A stretch of 64,000 nt of DNA from the NCBI RefSeq assembly GCF_020536995.1, contig NC_068356.1, positions 29,721,835-29,785,834 on the forward strand. The letters are read 5' to 3'. How positions within the stretch are numbered: position 1 is the first letter of the stretch; each line of letters starts with the position of its first letter. The stretch comes from Dreissena polymorpha (lineage: Eukaryota; Mollusca; Bivalvia; Myida; Dreissenidae). Below, in pieces: positions 30,660 through 42,000 of the stretch. A program made the translations under genes and the position numbers. The notes beneath the pieces are model-generated. The model did not search any database, was not told the origin of the DNA, and saw nothing but the letters and a program-made list of their open reading frames with translations.

Positions 30660-33150
30660 GTGTGCTTTGCCTTCTGTACAGTTGTCAAATTAAATTCGAA
30701 AGCAGTTACGTTTCAGGGATTTCCCTTTCCAATAATATACTTAGTCTAAAATGTTACATGCTTTGGCTAAATTCTACACATGTTATCAGGGGCGGAAAAT
30801 TGTATTGACACAAGGGAATTTACCTAAAGGTCTTTTCCAACAGGACAAGTGAAATCAATCTGTTAAAACATTTTTTACGGACCAGTACCAGTAGGACTGT
30901 CTTTTCTTGCAATAAATATGTGAGACCATGTCCCAGGTAAATATTGGATCATTGATGTAATATTTGAACGTGAAATATGGTGTTGAACCGCAGTCGGCAT
31001 GCACTGCAAGGACAAAAGCATGTGTATGCAGGACGAGAGAAAATTGCAAGGCACTGGGCCTGCAGGATGAGTGCAGTGCTCGGGCTAGGATTTGAAAAGG
31101 GCAGGGGGGCTTTTTTGTCATAAGGGCACTTTCGACGCGCAGTATTTTGTCAAAAGGGCACGTTCAACGCGCAGTATTTTGTGAAAAGGGCACGTTCGAG
31201 CGCGCAGGTGTTTCTGGAATGCTTTCTATTGCATGTTCATTTATATGTTATAAATTATTGTATTAATCCCATTATTATTAAACCATTCAAATATAATGTC
31301 TACAATGAGGATTAAACTATTTACAATGTAATAAGAGATTTATGAATTATCAAAGGTAAAAAAAAAAAAAAAAAAATTTTTTTTGAGGGGGGGAGGCAGG
31401 GGCGATGGTACCGCTGGCAAGGTATAGTTGATTTCTACCGGTACCGCTAAGGATGAAAACATTCCTATATATATATGGGAGAATTTTTTTTTGATCCCTC
31501 GCGACAAGCCTACCCACTAGACGTGGTCTTCCCATAGGCAGAAGCCGAAAGTCGCGGGACATCGGGCGTTTAATAGCTGAATATAATTTAGTGAATGAGA
31601 GGCAAGACATTAATAAATAGTAGTTGACAAGTAAATTCATATTGGATAATATATTTCAATGTTAAACAATATTCTGACCCAACTGGACGGTCAATGTGTC
31701 CATTCTGGTTCTGAGGTCTTGGGAGAGTCAGCGTGCAGATTGTTGTTTTGTAGCCTCTGAGGCTCTGTGTGTATCTTCACACGATTCTGATTCGGAATGT
31801 ACCAAAGAATCAAATGGGATATACAAGTAAAATGGATGCTACAGAACCATGTAGTTTAAAAAAACTGAATGGATTATGTGCAGTCGACAAAAGTGAGGTT
31901 CCAGTTGTTATAAATTTCAGGCAGAAAGTTAGTAACTTAACGACGACACAGTATAATATACATTTTATCAGAAAAACTAAGATGATAATTATATGCACCA
32001 ACTTAATTGATGAATAACTCGAACTGCATTATCATTCCATATCTACGATCCATTCCACTTTTCCAGCTTATCTTGGTTCCTGGCTATTACTAGTATTCAA
32101 ATCTGCCTACCCTCCCATATTTTGATGTTGTGAAAAAGTGGATTGACACTAATAGGCCACTGTCATTTAATTAATATTTATCATGGCAAATGTTGAAATA
32201 TCTTACAAGCAGACTGCCAAACAACAGAACACATCAGCCTTTGCTAATTTATGATATGAAATGATTGACAACTTGGTATCCTGTTCTTATTGATGATGTC
32301 CACCATGAACCTATGGCATAAAAGAAAGCAGTCTCTTAAGTTCATGTACTAACAAGTACAACACAGTACACATTGGTACATGCAGCTTTAGTATTGTTGT
32401 CTCTTGCATAACTTGTAAGATGGAAATAAAATAATTTGCTAATTTGCTTCTTGAGTCATCGTACACAAAAAAAATGTTATTCAACACGTGTAATTGTTTG
32501 CATCTCGAAGAATTAGGAACTAGTCAGGATGCAGAAATCGGGACAGGTAATAAGCATGCACAATTGACATTGAACATTTGACATGTTAACTGATCTTTCA
32601 GTAAAGGGTGTATGGCCGTTGCATGAATTTGACTGCTGGTCAGCATCCATTCAACTAACACAATAGTTTTAATCGCAACGTTTCACAGAAATTTAGATTG
32701 GTTATTTCATTGCTCAACAAGAATGAGATCGCTATTGTGGTAGGCTCCTTGGACTTATCAAAGTGCTTAAGTTGTTCGCTATTGCATAAGCTTAGACGCA
32801 ACTCAGTTTTCAAGATTATGTTATAGTTTTATATATCGCAAGTTTGAAATGAACACAACCCATTCAAATTTAAAGAGCGTGTCTTAAAGCACATGTCGTG
32901 ATGTGTGTACATCAACCCATTCAAATTTATAAAGAGAGCGTCTTAAAGCACATGTTGAGATGTGTGTGCACTGTATTATGCTCATATTTATGTTATAGAG
33001 ATAACTTAGACAAAATAAAAACATGTGTCTTTCTTTGCAATTGGTTGCTAAACTGGCAACCATCTTTAGAATTGTGGTTGCCTTGCTAAAGAATAACAAG
33101 CCATAAATCATGTACATGTTGTGCTATGTTTATCTAATACTTTATCTTTT
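30660..33150. other. ATF4-COX10 intergenic region, left part
   Basis: No gene recognised. At 31115-31205 three units of aaagggcacgttc plus cgcgcagtattttgt repeat. At 31359-31385 a run of A meets a run of T. At 32862-32970 a 62-bp block with cccattcaaattta and gtcttaaagcacatg is duplicated. Confidence 0.5.
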
Positions 33151-33545
33151 TATGCCCCCCCGGATCAAATGGTCGGGGGTATATTGTTTTTGGCCTGTTT
33201 GTCTTTCTGTCTGTCATTCTGTCCCAAAACTTTAACCTTACAGTAAAGTTTTGCAATAACTTTTGAAATTTTGAACATAGCATTTTGATAATTGGCATGC
33301 ATGTGTATCTCATGGAGCTGCACATTTTGAGTGGTGAAAGGTCAAAGGTCAAAAATTTAATATAGTAAAGTTTTGCAATAACTTTTGAAATATTGAACAT
33401 AGCAACTTGATATTTGGCATGCATGTGTATCTCATGGAGCTGCACATTTTGAGTAGTGAAAGGTCAAGGTCATCCTTCAAGGTCAAAGGTAAAAAAAAAC
33501 GCGCATTAGGGGGCATTGTGTTTCTGACAAAACACATCTCTTGTT
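33151..33545 (+). repeat. tatgcccc-type dispersed element, copy 1
   Basis: Starts tatgccccc and ends ggggcattgtgtttctgac. Inside, a block of about 120 bp with ttttgcaataacttttga and tggagctgcacattttgag is repeated twice. Copies recur at 36874-37151 (reversed) and 56797-57051. Confidence 0.8.
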
Positions 33546-33851
33546 TCTTTAAATTATTGAGCAACAATTTTGCCAACATGACAGACTTTAATGCATCATG
33601 TCTTGTGAGCCGGAATTGAATCATTTCCTAGGTGCCAATTTGTATTCTATGTTTAATTGGATTGAGTTATTCAAGCTTTGAAAAAGCTAGTTGCCCTGCT
33701 ATAGCCCAACTGTAACCAACTTTTGAAATTAAGTTTCCTGGGCTTAAATCTACTGGCCCCAGGCTTACAGGCAACCACTAAACCTGTAAGTTTTTCATGA
33801 TGTAAGATCTGACAGTCTATTGAACTCGTTCAATTTGCAAGTCTGAAGACA

Positions 33852-34134
33852 TTAAAGGGCCTTTTTACATTTTGGTAAATTGACCAAAATGTTGTCGTAT
33901 TTTTCAAACTAAGAGGATTGCTTATATAAAGTATAAAATACATCTCTCATTGTTTGGCCGAGTGGTCTCAACTATATACTTTTATTCCAGAGGTCAGTGG
34001 TTCGAGCCCAGTTGAGGGTAACTTTTTTGTTTCTTTATTGTTATTCTTGTTTTTTACATGGAGCTTTTAAGATCCAATTTTAACATTTATCAATATTAAG
34101 CTTTTAATGACAAACTGTGAAAAGGTCCCTTTAA
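33852..34134. mobile_element. TIR element carrying a tRNA-like Pol III promoter cassette
   Basis: The inverted ends ttaaagggcctttttaca and tgtgaaaaggtccctttaa match with about two differences. Between them is an A-box-like tggccgagtgg (33955-33965) and a B box ggttcgagccc (33999-34009), spaced as in Leu/Ser-type tRNAs, with no foldable complete tRNA. A 90-bp relative without the cassette lies at 51862-51951. Confidence 0.72.
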
Positions 34135-34354
34135 GATGTTTCCTAAAAATGCCACAATGTAAAAATTTATAACTCATTGGTTGTTAATTTGATTTAAAAG
34201 TGATTTTGTCAGCGAGGTTACTTTGAAGTTATTATCACTTTTTTATATCTTTTTTCAAATCATTAATAGAAAAGATAATTTAAGCTTCATTTTGGCAAAA
34301 CAGGGATTAATGCATATGCATTAATTGTCATCCCAGAACCATAGACTCTCTTTA

Positions 34355-34490
34355 AACGAAAAACAGCATAAAATCAGAAAGTGTCATCCTTGATTAGCTT
34401 ATGCGTATTGCACAGGCTAAACAGTGTGCACAGGCTTATCTGGGAAATCACTTATTTGACATGCATTTAGCCCCGTTTTCCCTGAAAGCA
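34355..34490 (+). repeat. Ubiquitous short palindromic repeat, copy 3
   Basis: Contains aagtgtcatccttgattagc, ttgcacaggctaaac and gacatgcatttagccccg, the same family as 6420-6545 and 7906-8072. Confidence 0.6.
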
Positions 34491-35093
34491 GCCAATATGT
34501 ACAGATTTCATTTCAATGACAAACTGGCCAATGTCGTCGCATAAGCTGTTAAACACTATTGATTACATACACACACACTCACTCTCTGCAGTGTATCAGT
34601 GGTGAAGTATAAATAGGCAGATGCGGTGGTAATCGTTCTTAAGGTAGATAAGAGCAGACTGACTTGCATCGCATACCACTAACCTTACTTGTCCGCAAGC
34701 GATTAACTAAAAACTTGATTTGTGGTTTGGGGAAGGAGGGACATGAAATGTTCCATATCGACTTGTATAACATTAACTTGTGAGAAACCACAAGGCTGTC
34801 ACATTTTATATGTGAATCCAATCATGGTTCTTAACCAAGCATATTATCATACGAGATAAATACTGGCCTTGTCCCTGGGTCAATGATAATTGTTTTGCAA
34901 AATAACTACAAACATCTTCTCTACAAGGTCAAGAACAGGTGAAATATTTGGAAGAAAGGTGAAACATTGACAAGTGGAATTGTAATGATTTAGTTTATTG
35001 CAAAATAATTGAATGGCATCAAGTGACAAACTGTAAAGGAGTTCTTGCTTATATCATTGAATTCTAATTAGGTTTTGGCGCTATTTAGTTTTA

Positions 35094-36765
35094 ACAAGAG
35101 CACCGCCTTGCGGGTGCAGACCGCTCATCTATTTTCTTTTTAAAGGTGAAGGGACTCTCATTTTCAATCACAAAGGAGGGAGGGGTGGAGTGAAGAGGGG
35201 TGTATAGTGTGGGGTTGTGGACATTTATTACATTATCTTCCAAAAAAGCGAAAAAAAAAAAAAAAAAAAAAAATCGGGGGCGGGGGGGAGTTGGGGGGTG
35301 GGGGGGCAATGGGGGTGGAGGTATTTTTTGGGTGCGATGGTTTGACGGTATTTCAAACATAACCGTTTAAAAAAAAAATGGGGGGGGGGGGTATAGTGTG
35401 AGGGTGTGGTGGTAATTTGTGAGATGATCTTAAAAAAAAAAAAAAAATCAAAAAAAAAAATTGGTGGGGGGGTGGGGGTATAGTGTGAGGGTGTGGTGGT
35501 CATTTGTGAGATGATCTTAAAAAAAAAAAAAAAAAAAAAAAATTAGGGGGAGGGGGGGGGGAGGGCACGGGGGATGGTTTGGGTGGAGTCTATTGTGGTA
35601 TGTCAGGTAAGAGTAGTTTCGTCAAAGTATCAATCAAATCTAATCATAAATAAAGAAGTTATGGCAATTTTAGCAAAATTTTATAATTTGACCTTGAGAG
35701 TCAAGGTCATTCAAAGGTCAAGGTAAAATTCAACTTGCCAGGTACAGTAACCTCATGATAGCATGAAAGTATTTGAAGTTTGAAAGCAATAGCCTTGATA
35801 CTTAAGAAGTAAAGTGGATCGAAACACAAAATTTAACCATATATTAAAAGTTACTAAGTCAAAAAAGGGCCATAATTCCGTAACAATGACAACCAGAGTT
35901 ATGCAACTTGTCCTTTTACTGTACCCTTATGATAGTTTGTGAGTGTTCCAAGTATGAAAGCAATATCTATGATTCTTTAGGGGTAAAGTGGACCAAAACA
36001 TAAATCTTAACCAAATTTTCAATTTTCTAAGTATAAAGGGCCCATAATTCCGTCCAAATGCCAGTCAGAGTTACATAACTTTGCCTGCACGGTCCCCTTA
36101 GGATAGTTCTTAAGTGTTGCAAGTATGAAAGCAATAGCTTTGATACTGTAGGAATAAAGTGGACCTACCACAAAACTTAATCAAATTTTCAATTTTCTAA
36201 GTATAAAAAGGGCACATAATTCTGTCAAAATGCCAGTCAGAGTTACATTACTTTGCCTGCACAGTCCCCTTATGATAGTTAGTAAGTGTTGCAAGTATGA
36301 AAGCAATAGCTTTGATGCTTAAGGAATAAAATGGACCTAAACACAAAACTTAACCAAAATTTTCAATTTTCTAAGTATAAAAAGGGCACATAATTCTGTC
36401 AAAATGCACGCCAGAGTTATCTAACTTTGCCTGCCCAGTCCCCTCATGATAGTAAGTAAGTGTACCAAGTTTGAATGCAATAGCATTGATACTTACTGAG
36501 AAAAGTGGACCTAAACGCAAAACTTAACCAAAATTTTCAATTTTCTAAGTATAAAAAGGGCACATAATTCTGTCAAAATGCACGCCAGAGTTATCTAACT
36601 TTGCCTGCCCAGTCCCCTCATGATAGTAAGTAAGTGTACCAAGTTTGAATGCAATAGCATTGATACTTTTTGAGAAAAGTGGACCTAAACGCAAAACTTA
36701 ACCGGACGCCGACGCCAACGCCGACGCAGACGCCAAGGTGATGACAATAGCTCATAATTTTTTTT
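35094..36765 (+). repeat. Dispersed repeat with A/G-tract block and about 175-bp tandem units
   Basis: Starts acaagagcaccgccttgcgg and ends at a gacgccgacgcc microsatellite followed by aggtgatgacaatagctc. The left third has four modules of A-run plus G-run. The right part has four to five units with aattttctaagtataaa and ttgcctgcacagtcccc. Same architecture as 15995-16860. Confidence 0.75.
35248..35570 (+). repeat. Alternating poly-A and poly-G purine tracts
   Basis: Four modules of about 100 bp, each an A run of 9-24 followed by a G-rich run (for example cgggggcgggggggagttgg), linked by tatagtgtgagggtgtggtg. The plus strand is almost purely purine over long stretches. Confidence 0.9.
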
Positions 36766-36873
36766 CAAAAATTTTGAAAAGTGTAGAACAACTGCTCAAC
36801 TTGATGTGCCTGTGTCATATATTTATGAAGCTGCTTTATGGTAATACACCTTGAAAATTATATGCCCTCATAA

Positions 36874-37151
36874 ACATGAAAGAACCAGAGATGTGTTTGT
36901 TAGAAACACAATGCCCTCTAATGCGCTGCTTTGAAGCCATACATATGACGTTGACCTTGAAGGATGACCTTGACCTTTCACCACTGAAAATGTGCAGCTC
37001 CATGAGATACGCATGCATGCCAAATATCAAGTTGCTATCTTCAATATTGCAAAAGTCATGACCAAGGTTAAAGTTTTGGGACACATACACATACAATGAC
37101 AGACAGGCCAAAAACAATATACCCCCAATCATTCAATCAGGGGGCATAAAA
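36874..37151 (-). repeat. tatgcccc-type dispersed element, copy 2 (reversed)
   Basis: Read on the minus strand it starts tatgccccctgattgaatga and ends ggcattgtgtttctaac. It has one internal unit where the 33151 copy has two. Confidence 0.8.
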
Positions 37152-37260
37152 AGAAGTCCTTTTTTATATAACAAACTTTTTTGTACAGGTCCCTGTCTTT
37201 TTCAGGCATAGCACATTTGTTTTTTCTAAATAAGTATGCAGACAAAGTTTGTTAAACCCA

Positions 37261-37270
37261 TTTATTTATT
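37261..37270 (-). terminator. Candidate COX10 polyadenylation signals
   Basis: On the minus strand two overlapping AATAAA hexamers occur here, implying a 3' UTR of about 1.4 kb from the stop at 38632. The stretch between is AT-rich, unique and repeat-poor, as expected of a UTR, but nearer signals cannot be excluded. Confidence 0.35.
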
Positions 37271-38631
37271 ACAGAATTGATCTTCTATTGATAACTTGAA
37301 CTCAAGTTTAATACAAATTTATCTCAGACTTCAAGGTATTGTCAATATGTTTACTTTTAGCCTTAAGAAGTTCACCAAATCAAACATAGGTTAGAAAGAT
37401 CAGATACGAAGCAGTATTACATCATGGTAAATGATAATTGTCAGGCACTGATAGTCTATAAGGACTGATTTTAAAAGGTGTTCTAAAACATCCACTGGCA
37501 TCTTGCAATACTGGGTAGTTGCATTACCCATGAATAATTCCTATGCACAATTCATTTTGACCAGCTGCAAAAATTTTACCAAGTATATGGCTGCCAATTA
37601 ACAGGTTTCATATTTCAATAGTAAATAAATGAATACACACGAATTTTAATTCTTGAAAAAACTACCAATCACAAAATGAAAGACAGAGCACACAATATTT
37701 TACAACTGTTCACTTCAGTGGTTTATAAAATTCAAAAGGTTGCATTAATAAGAGACATAGATAATGTTATCTACGTCTCTGCATCACTGCAGTTTATTTA
37801 GTTTCAATTCTGGTCTATGCAAAAAAAATTTTAATCAGAAAAACAGGAAGTAAAAAGGCATACAAAGAATTTTGACATTGTAGATCATTTTAAATATCAT
37901 ACGAACCAAAGCATACACTGGGTTCCTATTTTAATTACCGGTAATATTAAATTAACAGACATTGTGACAATGTTTTCACATGTAAATGTACTAATATTTA
38001 TCCATAAATAATTTATGCTCTAACCTTAGAACTTACTATGTGAAAGTAACATTTTTTAATAAACACTTCGCATAGTTTTAGGCAAATATAAATAGTGACT
38101 GTATATTAACGGTGGCTGTGGACTTATATTGCCCAAGCATCTAAACTGTTCACATGCCCTTTACTAAAAACCTGTGATACCTGTCTTATACACACAAATG
38201 TAAAGCTTGCATGAAAACCAAATAGCAGCAAAAATTAAATTGACAAGAAAAACAGTTATTTGTCCATGACAAACAGACACTGGTATTTCTTTTCCTATCA
38301 AACATGTTGCAGTACAATCAATTCTCATTCGATAAACATGCAATTAAGATGTTTCAATTTTTTAAATCATTTTTTTTTCATTGCATAAAAATGAGTAATA
38401 AAATCCAACAAACTATCATAAACAATAATACTAAACTGTTTTTATAAATAAGAAACATTGAAAGTGCCAACATTATATTACATCTTGAACATTATAATGT
38501 TCGCTCTACAAAAGACAATTGATTAAATGTTCTGCTAAATGTTGAGCATTGCACCGTAGACAATTGTTTTTCATTGCCAGGAAATTAAAAAGCAGACATC
38601 CTCATTTTTTTTTTAAAACTAAGATATGCTT

Positions 38632-39065
38632 TCAGGAAACAGAGTCTTCATTCACATTCCCCAAGGTCAAATGTTCTGTTGCATTTTGACTGTTGTTGCG
38701 CTTCTTGCATGCTATCATTAACACCAACAAAGCAGGAATGTGGACTAAAGTGAATCGGAACAATTTTCTTGAAGAATTGCTGTCTCCTTTCCAGTAGAAG
38801 TTCCACGCTAAGTACGACAAATACACATTCAATGGTATTGAGTATCCCACAAACCACCATGATGTGAGGTCTATCAGTGGTGCCAGTGTGCATAGTGGTA
38901 TCATGCCAATACTGTGACGCAGTGCGACACGTTTGCAGAGCTCTGGTCGAACAACGCTCGCCATTCTGTATCCACCTCGTGAGTAATCTGGTCGCAGATT
39001 CCAGCTGAGAGAGTTGAAATGTGGAAACTGCCATGAATAGAGTATAGCAGCTAGCAGCCAAGCAC
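38632..39065 (-). CDS. COX10: COX10 terminal exon
   Basis: Begins [17 protein letters not shown], continues [18 protein letters not shown], and ends after a Ser/Asn-rich tail with TGA at 38634-38632. Acceptor is ccttttcag. The tail after LMIACKK is longer than in vertebrates. Confidence 0.94.
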
Positions 39066-42000
39066 CTGAAAAGGTTTAATTATTAAGAGTTTGATCATTT
39101 ATAATAAATTCTTTTCTTTTCTAAAAAGATTTTACAAAATTCAACAATCCTTGTATAACATACATGACAACAAGGATCAAACTAGTGACATCAAACACGT
39201 TAGAAGATTGTTCAAATCATTCTGATAATGGTACTACAGTTTACTCGTATATAATATATATAATTCTTTAAAAACCTGCACTTGTCATGCAAACCATTAA
39301 AATTTTCTTCTTATAATATTACAGTAAATTCTAAACTCTGTCGGCCAACACAACAGTCACCTACCTGGGTCAAGATATCCTGTACATGCAGTCCAGCCCA
39401 TCATCGGTGGTATAGCTCCCACAACAGACCCAACCCAGGTGTTGGCAATGCTGTAGCGCTTCATGGGAGTGTACACCAGTGTGTACAGGCCGAGGTTGAA
39501 GGCCCCTAGGCAGGCAGTGAGCGAGTTGACCCCTAGCGACAGGACAGAGATTCCCATTGCCCCAGTTATCACAGCAAACGTTGCAGCATGAAGTGGGCTG
39601 AAAATGTATCACTCTTTAGGTTGAAAAAGTGCTATTTGTACAATGGTTATGTTCCCTTTAGGTAAAAAAAACAATCTATTGTATTTTAAATAGTAAGCGG
39701 GTATGTTCAATATCACTTGGGAATGGTTGGGAGTGTAATCTGCTCATAATTTTGGAACTAAATTGTCAAAACATTTTAGAAAAAAAAAGTTAACACTAGA
39801 AATGTGTCATACAAACTGATGCCTCCACAACTCTGGTTAGGACATAGACAAATCAACTATATTTTCAACAGTAAACAAAAAGACAACAGGCCTAAATTCA
39901 GCAAAACGTGGCCACCATTTCAGTCCTGACTTTACAATAATATCTAAATTTAGGTCATTATATTGTGAAAATGAGAGCGAGATTCACCGGGTATTTAAGG
40001 GAAGTTAAAAAAAGAACAAATTAGGGACAAAATATTATTTATTGGAGGAACAGACATAAGGCCTTACTTCTTCCAAAACTCATTGCAGCTGAAATTCCTT
40101 TCTTTATGATCATATGCACACAAAGGTCATTCAACTGTGAAAAATTTAGCAGGATTCAGCAATTAGGAGGATTTGAAAACAAGAAATGTTGGGAACGGTA
40201 ACACCACATTATTAACACCAATGTTCAACTGTTTTTATGACTGACTACCTTATCCACGAGTTCTGCCCTACTCTCTTTTTTTCAGATTCTTTTTTTCAAT
40301 ACTTGTGTTTTACAGTATGTCCAGCTAATATTGTAACAAAGACGTTTTATAGCACATTTCTATCATGTTATTGCATTCATATTTTACAATGAGGAGATAA
40401 ACCAACAACACATTCATTTGTGTTGATTGCAAATAATTGTAGTGTTGACAAGCTTTTGACCCTCAAACCTAGTTTTTGTTACCATGTGACCCAATTTGGA
40501 TTTCAACCTAGATGTGACCTTTAAAGTGTTCACAAGCATTTTTATATTTCACCTAGTCACCTAGGTTTTGACCTCACATGACCCAATTTGGAACTCTGGC
40601 AAGATAATATCAGTATAACTGTTCCCGCCATGTTTGAGGGAAATAAATGTGAATGTTAATCAAAGGTACGGTAACAGACAACGCAGGATGGACCATGAAC
40701 AGGTAATCAAAATCTCTCATCATGAGCGTTAGAAGTCTACCAACATACCCATAGATCTGCCTATTCAAACCAATAAACCTGCCTTTTTCTATGGGATATC
40801 ACCTCCAATTGGGAGAAAGAAAAGAGAGGCAGGTATGCTAATGAACCTGCAAGACATAAAGACTAAAAACTTTCAGCTGGATGTTGAACCTACCCATATC
40901 AAAAGCCATTTACATGTAGAAACAAATACCTAAGGTGTCCTCTGACAAGCACTCTGTTCTTTGTTCTGTTCATCTGTGCGTCAAATGGCACTTCAAAGTA
41001 CTGTAAACACATTTAAAGTACAATTCAGTGTAAGAAGAGACAAAACTCTACTTTGACGTTAAAACCTGTACATATTAATCAATCTGAAAAATTTTAAGTG
41101 TAATTGCAACTATTAATTCAATTTCTGCCAAGCTTTTATTTTTAAATATTCATATATTAGTATCTATAGACTGCATTAGTTAGGCTGGAGTTCTCCAAAA
41201 GCCAACTTCAAAAGCACTTAACCATGTTAACTCCTCATATTTTCAATCAAATCAATTAAATTCAATGTACAATAATTTGACCATTAAATGTGTACTGTAA
41301 TTACTGTATGTTTTCTTAGATTCGAAAAATATTCACAAAATACAAGTGTCCAAAAACTTAGAGTCGAAAATTGAAGTGTCTGAAAATAGCGTCAATTGTA
41401 TCAACGACTACTGTAAATAGCACGTGCTTGTAAAATACCATGCCTTAGAGTATAAGTTACAGTTATATATGTTTGCACTGCATTTTATTTTTTTAAATGC
41501 TTTATTTATTTGACAGAAATTTACTACAAGGTTGTACTTTGACCAACAAGTTCAAAAAGGAGCATCTGATGTACCGATACTCGCTAGTATGAACCTGTAA
41601 TTAACGCAATAAAAAAAGCAAACTATGAATTCTTTGTTTGTTCATTTCCGATAGTTGTTGTCTAACACCTTCCATTGTTCGTAACTTGCAATATGGTGCA
41701 TCACACTTTGAAGCGTTTGGTATTTGTCACAGTTATTTTACTGAGAAGGGGTAGTGCCATTGCGGTAGAACATTGAACTATTAATTGGCACTACCCTTGG
41801 TAATTGTCATAACGCTTATGCTATCGTGCGAAACCATTGTTTAATACCGGTTTATAAGGTTATTTATCCAATAACGCAAATGTAATGGTCCGTTACCCTC
41901 AGGCATGCACCTCCCATGTTAAATGATGTTAATCTGGTTGTAAAACCCCATGATCGAAGTGTCAGTAGATATCGAAAACAGGGCCGAAATTTGGTAAAAT

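Noticed and set aside
33930-34020. Possible functional tRNA-Leu/Ser gene
   Set aside because: A and B boxes are present but the acceptor and anticodon arms do not pair, and the sequence sits inside a TIR element.
38648-39061. 137-codon minus-strand frame
   Set aside because: A shifted-frame shadow of the COX10 terminal exon, whose true frame matches the UbiA family.
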